Assembly: GCA_030433415.1 (NCBI GenBank)
Contig: JAUIMF010000001.1
Location: 1 to 64,000 of the forward strand
DNA length: 64,000 nucleotides
Source of the DNA: Gammaproteobacteria bacterium
GTDB taxonomy: Bacteria > Pseudomonadota > Gammaproteobacteria > Pseudomonadales > Halieaceae
Direction: 5' to 3'
The notes beneath the pieces are model-generated. The model saw only the letters and a list, made by a program, of their open reading frames with translations, was not told the origin of the DNA and did no database searches. Position 1 is the stretch's first letter. Each line of letters opens with the position of its first letter. This document shows, piece after piece, positions 8,228 to 17,028 of this stretch. A program made the position numbers and the translations under genes.

Positions 8228-10429
8228 TTAAAAATTCAAGCTGAGCATCAGCATGACTCGGCGACCCAGGCCACGGTTCAACTGGGGGCCGGTACCTAGG
8301 CCAATGTCTTGGCGTACCAGACCAAAGTCTTCGTCAGCCAAGTTGTCACCACGCACGGCAATCTCCCATCCGCCGTCAACAGGTGCATAAGCAACGCGCG
8401 CGCTGAACAAACCGTAGGAGGGTTCCTCCAAGGCTGTGGAGTTATCCGGCGTGTTGAAGAATGCTGACTGATAGGTGTACAGGCCGTAGAGGGCAAGCTC
8501 GCCACTGCCCAGGGCGACGCGGTAGTCGAAGCTGGCACTAAAGGTGTTCTCTGGCGCGTAGATCAGATTGTTGCCTTCCAGGTCGGCGCGGCCGCCGTAC
8601 TCTGTATCCACATGGGCATAGTTGGCGCGAAAAGTTAGATTCTCATTGGCCTGGTAGGTCAACTCCGCTTCGCCGCCGACAATGTCTGCTTCCGCAGCGT
8701 TGGTAATGATGATACCCGCGATGGTGGCGGTCTGAATCTGAATATCTTCATAATCGGATTGGAAGAGTGCCGCATTAAAGCGGAGGCGGCGATCTAACCA
8801 CTCGGTTTTTGCGCCGACCTCGTAGGTCAAGTTTGTTTCGGGATCGAAGGGGGATAGCTGGTCGCCGAAAAAGTCGCCGTCGACGTCTGTCGCGGCGGGG
8901 TTAAAACCGCCAGCCTTGTAGCCCCGCGCAACACTGGCATACAGCATGACGTCGTCTTGCAGTTGGTAGTCCACAACCAGGCGTGGTGTGACTTCACTCC
9001 AATCTTCACTGTCGCAGATAGGGCCGTCGGTGTTGACGGCAACCAGGCCGACGCCCGCAGTGCCCTGGGAGCAAAAGTCTTTTTCGTCTTTGCTCCAGCG
9101 TGCACCCGCAGTTACCGCAAGCGCATCACTGAGGCGCCAGCGCACGTCGCCATAAAAACCCAGCGAGGTATTGTCGCCGCTCGGAAGGGTTTCATCGGCG
9201 AGCAAGAGATCGCCGGGATTTAGCACGGGTGCCAAATCTACGGTGTTGAGAATCTCGACGCGCTGGCTTTCCTTGAGATCTTCCGTGAAGTAGTTCACGC
9301 CGAGGAACCAATCCATGCGATCCGTCGAGCCGCTGAGGCGAAACTCTTGAGAGAAGGATTCACCCTCAACATAGGGCTGACGATAAGCCAGGGACAGGCC
9401 ACCGGTCACGCCGCCAAGGCCCGCGTCGATAAGCGCATTGGCGTTGGAGGCATCGATATCCTGGTCGAAGCTGAATTCGGCGTCTCGGTAGTCGGTTATA
9501 GACGTCAGACTAAGCGATGGAGATAGGTCCCAGCGCATGGTGACATTGGCACCGAAGTTCTCAAGGGTTTCCTTTGCAGCGGTAGTGTTCTCTACGCGGT
9601 CGGGAAATTCCACGCCCGGGGCGTTCGCCGACAGGGCCGGGTTGTAAAGCAGGTTGGCATTGGATTCCTGATCGCCGTAGTTGATGCGGGCAATCAGATT
9701 GAAGCTGTCACTGGGGTCGAAAGCGGCAGACAGGCGTAAGCTGTCGCCGTCGCGGTACAGGTTGTTGCCGGTGACGATGTTCTTCCATAAACCATCAAAG
9801 CGATCACCCAAATAGGCCAAACGCAGAGCTACCGTATCGCTCACTGCGAGGTTGCCTGTGACTTCATAGCGGCGTTGCCCCTCGTCGCCGATACCCAAGC
9901 CCAGGTGTAGGGAGGTTTCTGCTTTCGGCGCCTGACTGCGCATGGAGATAGCACCCGCTGCAGCGTTGCGGCCAAATAAGGTCCCTTGGGGGCCTTTCAG
10001 GGCTTCCACTGCCTGGAGATCGAAGAGCACACCGGTGGCGTGAATATTACGGCCGATGTAACCCTCGTCGAGATAAACGGCAACGCTGGGTTCAGACCCG
10101 ATAGAGAAGTCTGTTGTCGATACACCGCGTATGGCCCAGAAAGAGGTGGCGATGCCCGAGGTAGTGCCGGTAACGCCTGGTAACAGAGGAATTGCCTGAT
10201 CGATAGTGATGATGCCGGCATCGCGAATCGTACTCTCCGTGAGCGTAGCGATAGCGATGGGCACATCTTGTGCGTTCTGGTCGCGCTTCTGCGCGGTGAC
10301 AACGACCTCCTCCAATTGTGCCTGCACGGAGGTGGAGAGAACTGCGCTTGCCAGGGCAATACCTGAAGCGATGGCGCGCTTGCAGGTGCGAAGGGATGAC
10401 GTGCTGGGTGAAAAGCGAACCTGGGCCAT
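8228..10429 (-). CDS. TonB-dependent outer-membrane receptor
   Basis: A 733-residue TonB-dependent receptor. It has a signal peptide ending near AQA (residues about 14-37) and the TonB-box-like start EEVVVTAQKRDQNAQDVPIA. The plug domain (about 48-165) includes LKGPQGTLFGRNAAAGAISM, and a 22-strand barrel ends in the aromatic terminus MLSLNF. The AQKR-xxx-QDVPIA start is typical of the large group found in sphingomonads and marine gammaproteobacteria that import non-siderophore organic compounds such as terpenoids, glycans or aromatics. It is the probable entry point for the substrate of the surrounding catabolic genes. Energised by TonB-ExbBD encoded elsewhere. An AGAGG site lies upstream of the ATG. 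Confidence 0.96.
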   Translation of the reverse strand: MAQVRFSPSTSSLRTCKRAIASGIALASAVLSTSVQAQLEEVVVTAQKRDQNAQDVPIAIATLTESTIRDAGIITIDQAIPLLPGVTGTTSGIATSFWAIRGVSTTDFSIGSEPSVAVYLDEGYIGRNIHATGVLFDLQAVEALKGPQGTLFGRNAAAGAISMRSQAPKAETSLHLGLGIGDEGQRRYEVTGNLAVSDTVALRLAYLGDRFDGLWKNIVTGNNLYRDGDSLRLSAAFDPSDSFNLIARINYGDQESNANLLYNPALSANAPGVEFPDRVENTTAAKETLENFGANVTMRWDLSPSLSLTSITDYRDAEFSFDQDIDASNANALIDAGLGGVTGGLSLAYRQPYVEGESFSQEFRLSGSTDRMDWFLGVNYFTEDLKESQRVEILNTVDLAPVLNPGDLLLADETLPSGDNTSLGFYGDVRWRLSDALAVTAGARWSKDEKDFCSQGTAGVGLVAVNTDGPICDSEDWSEVTPRLVVDYQLQDDVMLYASVARGYKAGGFNPAATDVDGDFFGDQLSPFDPETNLTYEVGAKTEWLDRRLRFNAALFQSDYEDIQIQTATIAGIIITNAAEADIVGGEAELTYQANENLTFRANYAHVDTEYGGRADLEGNNLIYAPENTFSASFDYRVALGSGELALYGLYTYQSAFFNTPDNSTALEEPSYGLFSARVAYAPVDGGWEIAVRGDNLADEDFGLVRQDIGLGTGPQLNRGLGRRVMLMLSLNF

Positions 10430-10690
10430 TGGATGAAACCTCTTTGTTTCTTCGATATGTCGTTGACGGTGGACTGTCTACCAGCGTTGTGTTTGTTGCA
10501 TTAGCCGACGAGGCCAAGCCCATATCCTCGCCGGCCAATCTGTTGGCGGTATGCTGTCCCTGTCGGACATTTTGTGGCCGCTATCTTGTCCCTTTGGGCC
10601 AATGCATCGTCCGTTGACGATAATCGCCATTGAGCAACCCTTGTCTAGACTTCCTGTCTCATAACAGCAGAAAACGCAGGTCAGGCAGCT

Positions 10691-11443
10691 TTGTTTGCAG
10701 TGGAAGACAAGAGAATTCTTATTACCGGTGGCACCCAGGGCATCGGCCTGGCGCTGGCGACGAGCTTGGCAGAGCAGGGAGCCGAGGTGATAGCAGTAGC
10801 GCGTAGGCCTCGACCAGAGCTTACACAGTTTGAGTCGTTCAGCTGCGATCAGGGCGATGAAGATGCGGTGGCGCAGTTGTTCTCTTCCCTCCGTAAGAGC
10901 CACGGAAGTTTGGACGGATTGGTGATCAACGCGGGTGTTCTTCCTCAGGATGGCCCCCTCCTGGAAGCTGACAGCAGTGATTTCGAGGCCGCCTGGCGTA
11001 TCAATACCTTGGGTGTGTTGCATATGCTCAAGCACGGGGCAGCACTGTTGCGCGATGGCGCTGCCGTTGTCGTGACGGCCACGCCTGCCTCCCAGTATGT
11101 GTTTCCTGCCTATGCCACCTACGGCGCTTCGAAGTCCGCCCTGGAACTGCTGGTTCGCCACGCGGCTGTGGAGCTGGGAGCGCGCGGTGTGCGCGTGAAC
11201 GCCGTAAAGCCCGGCACCATATTGACCGACATGCAGCCCGATAACGATGCCGAGGCACGTATGTGTCGGCACACCACCTGTCTTCAAAGACCGGGGCGAG
11301 TCGCGGAGGTGCTCGGTACCTTTCAATTTTTGTTAAGCGACGCCAGCATCTACGTCACCGCCAGTACGGTGACGGTAGATGGTGGGTGGTTGGGTGGGGT
11401 AACCCCCGGCCTTGTCGATGCACTCGTGGAGTCCAACGCATGA
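10691..11443 (+). CDS. Short-chain dehydrogenase/reductase, TTG start
   Basis: A 250-residue SDR beginning at TTG 10691, with a GTG at 10700 as an alternative; no ATG is available. GGTQGIG is at 13-19 and NAG at 80-82. The catalytic position usually held by Ser (13 before Tyr144) is Thr131, with Ser134 nearby; Tyr144 and Lys148 (YGASK) are kept. Thr can replace Ser in some SDRs, so it may be active. The pair Arg38-Arg39 suggests NADP. It ends inside the start of the aminotransferase gene (4-base ATGA overlap), so the two are translated together. It may supply or use the carbonyl compound handled by the aminotransferase. Confidence 0.9.
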   Translation: MFAVEDKRILITGGTQGIGLALATSLAEQGAEVIAVARRPRPELTQFESFSCDQGDEDAVAQLFSSLRKSHGSLDGLVINAGVLPQDGPLLEADSSDFEAAWRINTLGVLHMLKHGAALLRDGAAVVVTATPASQYVFPAYATYGASKSALELLVRHAAVELGARGVRVNAVKPGTILTDMQPDNDAEARMCRHTTCLQRPGRVAEVLGTFQFLLSDASIYVTASTVTVDGGWLGGVTPGLVDALVESNA

Positions 11444-12786
11444 ATGAGACAGTAATCAAGTCCCTGGACAAAGTGGCAGGAAAAGCGCACTACGAGCGCG
11501 CCTGCCAAGTAATCCCCGGTGGCATGATGAGTAACTTTCGTCGCGACGAAGGTTATGTGCCCACGTACTACGCTGGCGGTGACGGTGCATGGCTTACTGA
11601 TATCGACGGGAATCAGTATCTGGATTACTCCCTGGGCTACGGTCCTTCCGTGCTGGGGCACAACCCACCGGCGGTCACGCGGGCCCTGATCGATCAACTT
11701 AAGCGCTTTAGTTCCTGCGAAAGCACTGTCGTGCAAACGGAGGCTGCGGAGCGCTTGGCGGCTCACGTAGCCTGTGCCGAACTCGTGCGTTTCGCCTGCA
11801 GTGGCACGGAAGCGGTGTATAACGTCTGCCGCATCGCTCGCGCCCACACGGGGCGAGGCAAGATTGTCCGCTTCAATGGTCACTACGATGGCGGTCTCGA
11901 CGAGCTGCTGGGTGGCGTGGTGGCGGACCAGGCGTATCCCGTGCCTCACCAGGGCGAGCGGGAAGACGATTTCTTCTCCCAGCTCGCCAATACGCAGGGG
12001 CGTGCGCCTCACGCCCTCAGTGATGTGTTTCTCATTGAGTGGAATGATCTCGACGCGCTAGAGACACTGTTTAGCGCCCATGGCGATGAGATTGCCGGAG
12101 TGCTTATGGAGCCGGTGATGGTGAATGTCTCCGGATGTCTGCCCATGCCCGGTTATCTCGAGGGCGTGCGCGAACTCTGTAACCGCTATGGTGCCGTACT
12201 AATTTTCGATGAGGTCATCACGGGATTCCGCATGGGTCTGGGCGGCGCGCAGGGCCATTTTGGTGTCACACCGGATCTGGCAACCTTTGGAAAAGCCCTC
12301 GGCGCTGGGTTCCCCGTCGCTGCGTTCTGTGGGCGCCGGGAGGTCATGGATGTCGTGACAAGAACCGAGGTTATCGCTGGCGGCACCTACAACGGTCATC
12401 CCCTGGCCATGGCTGCGGTCTGTGCAACGATCGACGAACTGGCCAAGGACGACGGGGCTGCTATGGCACATCTTCAGGCGATGGGGACGCTGTTAGGCGA
12501 GGGCTTGAACAGGCTTTTCGCGCAGTACGAACCCCATTTGAGGGTGCAGGGCTTTCCCGGCGCCTGGACTTTGGCTTATGAGCCCGAGGGTAAGGCTATT
12601 GTGCGTCATGCGCAGGCATTGGGGGTAGATTCCCATCTGCCCATTGGTGCTTTTGTGGGGGGGATGCAAGGCCGAGGCATCGTTATGCAAACGCGCATGT
12701 GCACCTCCGTAGCGCACAACGCAGAGGACGTAGCCCATGCACTGGCGATGGCGGAAGATACGCTGCGTGAGATGACGGGAGCTTAA
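11440..12786 (+). CDS. Class III PLP aminotransferase, glutamate-1-semialdehyde aminomutase type
   Basis: A 448-residue class III aminotransferase closest in style to glutamate-1-semialdehyde 2,1-aminomutases (HemL). The start at ATG 11440 overlaps the SDR stop. Visible motifs are VIPGGMMSNFRRDEG, the substrate-clamp SLGYGPSVLGHNPP, and CSGTEAVYNVCRIARAHTGR. LIFDEVITGFRMGLGGAQ holds the PLP Asp, and TFGKALGAGFPVAAFCG holds the Schiff-base Lys. HemL relatives in catabolic clusters usually act as transaminases on amino acids or beta/omega-amino acids, not in tetrapyrrole synthesis. With SDRs and an alcohol dehydrogenase on both sides, removal of an amino group to give an aldehyde or keto acid is the likely job. 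The housekeeping hemL is presumably elsewhere. Confidence 0.92.
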   Translation: MNETVIKSLDKVAGKAHYERACQVIPGGMMSNFRRDEGYVPTYYAGGDGAWLTDIDGNQYLDYSLGYGPSVLGHNPPAVTRALIDQLKRFSSCESTVVQTEAAERLAAHVACAELVRFACSGTEAVYNVCRIARAHTGRGKIVRFNGHYDGGLDELLGGVVADQAYPVPHQGEREDDFFSQLANTQGRAPHALSDVFLIEWNDLDALETLFSAHGDEIAGVLMEPVMVNVSGCLPMPGYLEGVRELCNRYGAVLIFDEVITGFRMGLGGAQGHFGVTPDLATFGKALGAGFPVAAFCGRREVMDVVTRTEVIAGGTYNGHPLAMAAVCATIDELAKDDGAAMAHLQAMGTLLGEGLNRLFAQYEPHLRVQGFPGAWTLAYEPEGKAIVRHAQALGVDSHLPIGAFVGGMQGRGIVMQTRMCTSVAHNAEDVAHALAMAEDTLREMTGA

Positions 12787-12837
12787 GGCACAGCTGGCGC
12801 GGGCCCCAGGCCTGTAGTGCAACAAGTGAGAGCGAGC

Positions 12838-13584
12838 ATGGTTTTTTTTGATCTACGGGGAAAACGCGCCCTGGTTACCGGTGGTACCAGTGGCATTGGT
12901 CTCGCCGTGGCACGGCGCTTTGCCGCTGCCGGTGCCCAGGTCACCATTGTGGGGCGTCGGATGCAGGGGCAGGCCTTGGCTGAACAAGAGCACTTTCACT
13001 TTGAACGCGCTGATGTTACCGATGAAAATGCGGTGAAGGCACTGTTCACCGTGGATGAGGCTGGGCGCTATGACGTCGTGGTCCTCAATGCCGGTGTGGG
13101 CGATGTTTTTCCCAGTCTGGCGGAAACACCGCTGGCGGGTTTTCAAGCGCTGTTGGCGAGCAATATCACGAGTACCTATCTGGGTATGCGCTTTGCGCCG
13201 GCGGCGATGGTCGACGGTGCCTCTCTCATCTGTACGTCGTCCGCCATCGCGGGTCATACGCTTCCCGGCTTGGCTGCCTATGGCGTGAGCAAAGATGGTG
13301 TGAATGCCCTGGTGCGCTCGGCGGCAATGGAGTTGGGGCCGCGCGCAATCCGCGTCAACGCGATCTGCCCCGGAGGGGTCGCCTCGGAAATGGTGGCCTA
13401 CGATGCGGAGGCGGATCGCCAGCTTGGTCGCCAAACCGCGCTGGGTCGAGCTTACATGAGCGAGGAAGAGCTGGTTGGCGCCTATCATTGGCTGGCCGCT
13501 GACGAGAGTCGTTTCGTGACCGGTCAGGCCTTACGTGTCGATGGCGGTTTCGCCTTGGGTTATCGGGAGGAGGATCATGAATGA
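12838..13584 (+). CDS. Short-chain dehydrogenase/reductase
   Basis: A 248-residue SDR from ATG 12838 (MVFFDLRGKR); an in-frame start seven codons earlier would only add residues before the fold. GGTSGIG is at 15-21, NAG at 84-86, Ser135, Tyr148, Lys152 (YGVSK). Arg40-Arg41 after the second beta strand suggest NADP. The ending SRFVTGQALRVDGGFALGY closely mirrors the SDR at 1001-1768, so these two are probably paralogues within the island. It overlaps the zinc alcohol dehydrogenase gene by eight bases and follows the aminotransferase by 51 bases. Confidence 0.92.
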   Translation: MVFFDLRGKRALVTGGTSGIGLAVARRFAAAGAQVTIVGRRMQGQALAEQEHFHFERADVTDENAVKALFTVDEAGRYDVVVLNAGVGDVFPSLAETPLAGFQALLASNITSTYLGMRFAPAAMVDGASLICTSSAIAGHTLPGLAAYGVSKDGVNALVRSAAMELGPRAIRVNAICPGGVASEMVAYDAEADRQLGRQTALGRAYMSEEELVGAYHWLAADESRFVTGQALRVDGGFALGYREEDHE

Positions 13585-14620
13585 GGCGCTTCCCAGCACC
13601 ATGACTGCGGCGGTTTACCAGAACCGGGGTGAACCTCTGACCTTGGAGCAGCGACCCGTGCCGAAACCCGGACCTCATCAGCTACTGGTGCGCGTTCGCG
13701 CCGTGGGGATATGCGGCAGCGATATTCATGCATCCGATGCCGACTGGACGCCAACGGGCATCATCATGGGTCATGAGTTTGCCGGTGAGGTCGTGGCACT
13801 GGGACCTGACGTGAAAGGCTGGACCATCGGGGATCGGGTGCTGCCCATGCCCACACTGTCTTGTGGCACTTGTCCCGCTTGCCTTGCCGAGGATTTTCCG
13901 CGCTGCACGGCGCAGCAAACGCTGGATTACAACCCTGCCTACGGCGGTGCGTACGCCGAGTACACGGTGGTCGGCGCACACGATAGCCTGCCCCTGCCAA
14001 AGGCCGTGGATTTTGACGCCGCAGCGGCGGTCGAGCCCTTGGCCGTGGGCTATGATGCCGTGCGTCGCGCACAGTTACGTCCTGATGACCGGGCTCTGAT
14101 CATTGGCGCAGGCCCTATCGGCTTGACCATCGCGCAATGGTGTCGCCATTTCGGTTTGGCGGATGTTGTGGTGTCAGAGCCCAATGCCGCGCGGCGCGCC
14201 TTGGTCGAGTCCCTTGGCGCTACTGCTACCATTGATCCTCACGAGGTCGACGATGTGGCCGGGGCGTTTACGGAATCAGCTGGTGCACCAGCGAGTCTCA
14301 TATTTGAAGCTGTGGGGGCTCCCGGCATGATCCAGCACTGCGTTGCCATGGCGGCCGATGCATCGCGCATCGTGGTGGTGGGTGTATGCATGGCGACGGA
14401 TAGTTTTGAACCCATGATGGCGATTCAAAAACGCCTCCAGCTTCAATTCACCCTTGGCTATAGCCTCGATGACTACCGCCTCATCTTGCGCCTCCTGGGG
14501 CAGGGACGGATTCAGGCTCTGCCGTTAGTGTCTCACCGCATTGATCTGAGTCAGCTTCCCGAGCGTTTTGAAGCGCTGCGAAAGCCGGGCGATGAGATCA
14601 AAGTGATCGTTAATCCCTGA
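13577..14620 (+). CDS. Zinc-dependent medium-chain alcohol dehydrogenase
   Basis: A 347-residue MDR/ADH read from ATG 13577 (MNEALPST); the ATG at 13601 is a possible later start. Catalytic zinc ligands are in GICGSD and GHEFAGE. The four structural-zinc cysteines sit in CGTCPACLAEDFPRC. The Rossmann motif is GAGPIGLTIA, with Glu at the end of the next strand (VVVSEPN), favouring NAD. The family includes threonine, sorbitol and 2,3-butanediol dehydrogenases. It starts inside the SDR gene and ends 126 bases before the 2-oxoacid dehydrogenase E1 gene. It probably oxidises a secondary alcohol or amino alcohol to a product fed to that complex. Confidence 0.93.
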   Translation: MNEALPSTMTAAVYQNRGEPLTLEQRPVPKPGPHQLLVRVRAVGICGSDIHASDADWTPTGIIMGHEFAGEVVALGPDVKGWTIGDRVLPMPTLSCGTCPACLAEDFPRCTAQQTLDYNPAYGGAYAEYTVVGAHDSLPLPKAVDFDAAAAVEPLAVGYDAVRRAQLRPDDRALIIGAGPIGLTIAQWCRHFGLADVVVSEPNAARRALVESLGATATIDPHEVDDVAGAFTESAGAPASLIFEAVGAPGMIQHCVAMAADASRIVVVGVCMATDSFEPMMAIQKRLQLQFTLGYSLDDYRLILRLLGQGRIQALPLVSHRIDLSQLPERFEALRKPGDEIKVIVNP

Positions 14621-14755
14621 TCCAGGTCTCATATTTCTGGCCTGCGCTGACGGCAAGTCGGCCCACTATGCCATAGAGCGGTTCTGAAAGAGCCCGGACA
14701 ATCATCGCTACGCTGGCCCTGACTTGTCGATCAGGGCTCTGGGGAGATGGTGACA

Positions 14756-16870
14756 ATGAGCAAGATAGAAACGCTTCACCCGCAGATTTTTGATCAGCCT
14801 GATGTGCGGCGTGTATTGAATAAGGATGGTGAGTTCCTGGGGGAGGGAACGGAGCTGAGCGGCGATACGCTCGTAGCGCTTTTCGAGGCCATGCTGACGG
14901 GGCGTGTTTTCAATGAAGAGGCCCAGCGCTTTCAGCGTATTGGTCGCATTCCCGGCTACTACTCTTGTGCCGGTCAAGAGGCTCAGGCCGCCATCGCTTT
15001 TGCCCTGGAACCGCAAGACTGGGTTTTTAGCGCCTACCGAGAGCAGGCGCTGCGTTTGGCGCGGGGCGTAACGGTCCAGGAAGAGCTCGCCTACTTCGCA
15101 GGTAAGCCACACGGCGGTTGGAATCCCCGGGAACGACGCATCACCCCGGTGAACGCGACGATCGGAACGCATCTCCCTCACGCCACGGGTTATGGCTACG
15201 CCAGCCGCATGCTGGGCCGCGACGAAGTGGCCCTGGCTGTCTTTGGCGATGGCGCTACTTCGGAAGTAGATTTCCACGCGGCCTTGAACTGCGCCGGGGT
15301 GTGGAAGACACCCACGGTATTTTTCTGCCAGAACAATCTGTATGCGCAGTCCACACCCTTCGCGCAACAAACGGCTGCGGAGACACTGGCCCAGCGCGCC
15401 GCTGCCTACGGCATGGTGGGCGTGCGGGTAGACGGTATGGATGTATTGGCGGTTCACGACGTTGTGCAGGACGCCGTAGCGCGTGCCAGGCAGGATGGTA
15501 TGGCAACGCTGATCGAAGCCATCTGCTACCGCTATGAATCCCATTCCAGCTACGACGGGGCTCCCGTGTATCGCACCCGTGAGGAAGAGGAAATTTGGCG
15601 GGAATACGATCCGCTCTTGCGTGTGGAACGCCTGTTAAAAGCGCGCGATCTTTATGATGAGGATCGCGCTACGGAACTTGGCGAAACACTGAAGGCTGCG
15701 ATGGCCGAGGCTCTGGATGCCCTCGATGCACTCGCGATGCCCAGTCGTGCTTCCCTGTACCGTTCGGCCCAGCAGAGCGTGCCTCAGCGCCTCGAGGAGC
15801 AGTATGTTGAAGCGGCGCAACTCGCCGGGGAATCGGTGGAAGCCATTGCAACGCCACCAGTATCCGTTGTCGCGCCACCGGCAGACGGTGAGCGCGCAGC
15901 GATGACAATGGTTCAGGCCCTCAATGCCGCCTTGAATGATGCCATGGCCGCGCGTCCGGAGACCGTGATCCTCGGCGAAGATGTGGGCCGCGAAGGTGGA
16001 ATCTTTCGGGTTACAGAGGGGCTTTACGAGCGCCATGGTGCCGAGCGCGTCCTCGATACACCCCTGTGTGAGCTGGGCATAATCGGCAGCGCGGTCGGCA
16101 TGGCTATCGGCGGCGCGCGGCCCGTTTGCGAAATCGAGTTCGCCGGTTTCGGCTTTACCGCGTTTGATCAAACCCTGTTTCACGTTGCGCGCTACTTCTG
16201 GCGGAGCAACGGCGCCTTTACCATGCCGTTAGTCATCCGGATGCCTGCCGGGGGTAACCACGGGGGCCTGGAAGGGCATTCCGACTCCCCCGAGGCATTC
16301 TATGCCCATATTCCCGGTCTCACGGTGGTTTATCCCTCCAACGCATACGATGCCAAGGGTTTGTTGGCGGCTGCTTTGGAAAGCGATGAACCCGTGGTGT
16401 TCTTCGAGCCCATCGCCCAGTACTTCAAAAAGGCGAAAGCGATTCCCGTTGATCACTACACGATAGAAATCGGCCGCGCCGCCGTCGTGAAAGAAGGAGC
16501 GGATGTGACCGTGGTGACTTACGGCAATCCAGTCCACAGCTGTATAGCGGTTGCCCAAGCCATGGAAGGCGAGGGAGTCAGTCTTGAAGTGATTGACCTG
16601 CGGACGCTGAAGCCCTGGGATGAAGAGCAGGTGTTGGCCAGCGTGCGCAAAACAGGGCGTTTGGTTGTGGTCCACGAAGCGGTGCGCAGTGGTGGATTGG
16701 GCGCGGAGATCGTGGCTACCGTCGCCGAGAAAGCTGCCGACTGGTTGGAGACGCCGCCAAAGCGGGTCACTCACGCCGATCGAGTCTGGGATGTTGCCTT
16801 GCTAGAACCTTTCTCTGTGATTACGGAAGCGGCCATTGCGACGGCGGTACGCGAGGTGTTGCAGCCATGA
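14756..16870 (+). CDS. 2-oxoacid dehydrogenase E1, alpha and beta subunits fused
   Basis: A 704-residue protein joining E1 alpha (about 25-350) and E1 beta (about 375-700). The alpha half has the TPP motif GDGATSEVDFHAALN ending near QNNLYAQSTP. The beta half begins ALNDAMAARPETVILGEDVGREGGIF and keeps GGNHGGLEGHSDSPEAFYAHIPGL. Such fused E1s occur in branched-chain or acetoin-type complexes. It decarboxylates a 2-oxo acid on TPP and passes the acyl group to the lipoyl arm of E2, encoded 147 bases downstream. ATG 14756 is preferred because a CTGGGGAG site ends nine bases before it, whereas ATG 14747 directly abuts that site. The 2-oxo acid is unknown. Confidence 0.94.
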   Translation: MSKIETLHPQIFDQPDVRRVLNKDGEFLGEGTELSGDTLVALFEAMLTGRVFNEEAQRFQRIGRIPGYYSCAGQEAQAAIAFALEPQDWVFSAYREQALRLARGVTVQEELAYFAGKPHGGWNPRERRITPVNATIGTHLPHATGYGYASRMLGRDEVALAVFGDGATSEVDFHAALNCAGVWKTPTVFFCQNNLYAQSTPFAQQTAAETLAQRAAAYGMVGVRVDGMDVLAVHDVVQDAVARARQDGMATLIEAICYRYESHSSYDGAPVYRTREEEEIWREYDPLLRVERLLKARDLYDEDRATELGETLKAAMAEALDALDALAMPSRASLYRSAQQSVPQRLEEQYVEAAQLAGESVEAIATPPVSVVAPPADGERAAMTMVQALNAALNDAMAARPETVILGEDVGREGGIFRVTEGLYERHGAERVLDTPLCELGIIGSAVGMAIGGARPVCEIEFAGFGFTAFDQTLFHVARYFWRSNGAFTMPLVIRMPAGGNHGGLEGHSDSPEAFYAHIPGLTVVYPSNAYDAKGLLAAALESDEPVVFFEPIAQYFKKAKAIPVDHYTIEIGRAAVVKEGADVTVVTYGNPVHSCIAVAQAMEGEGVSLEVIDLRTLKPWDEEQVLASVRKTGRLVVVHEAVRSGGLGAEIVATVAEKAADWLETPPKRVTHADRVWDVALLEPFSVITEAAIATAVREVLQP

Positions 16871-17028
16871 CGGATTCGCAGCAAATCCCCCGCAACGATA
16901 AAGCGGTGAATGTAAACACCCGGGCGCCGCTCGAGCGTTCGCTCCGCGGGTCGTTTCAAGTTCGGGCGACAACGTTAAGGCCAAGCATGGATGATATCGG
17001 ACAGGGGGGCAGGGTTTATGGCTGTTAG
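16867..17028 (+). CDS. Possible 53-residue ORF between E1 and E2
   Basis: An open frame of 53 codons starts with ATG overlapping the E1 stop (ATGA) and runs 11 bases into the E2 gene. The peptide (MTDSQQIPRNDKAVNVNTRA at its start) is basic and shows no domain I recognise. The only support is its position: coupled to the gene before and overlapping the gene after. It may be chance coding in an intergenic spacer. Confidence 0.2.
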   Translation: MTDSQQIPRNDKAVNVNTRAPLERSLRGSFQVRATTLRPSMDDIGQGGRVYGC

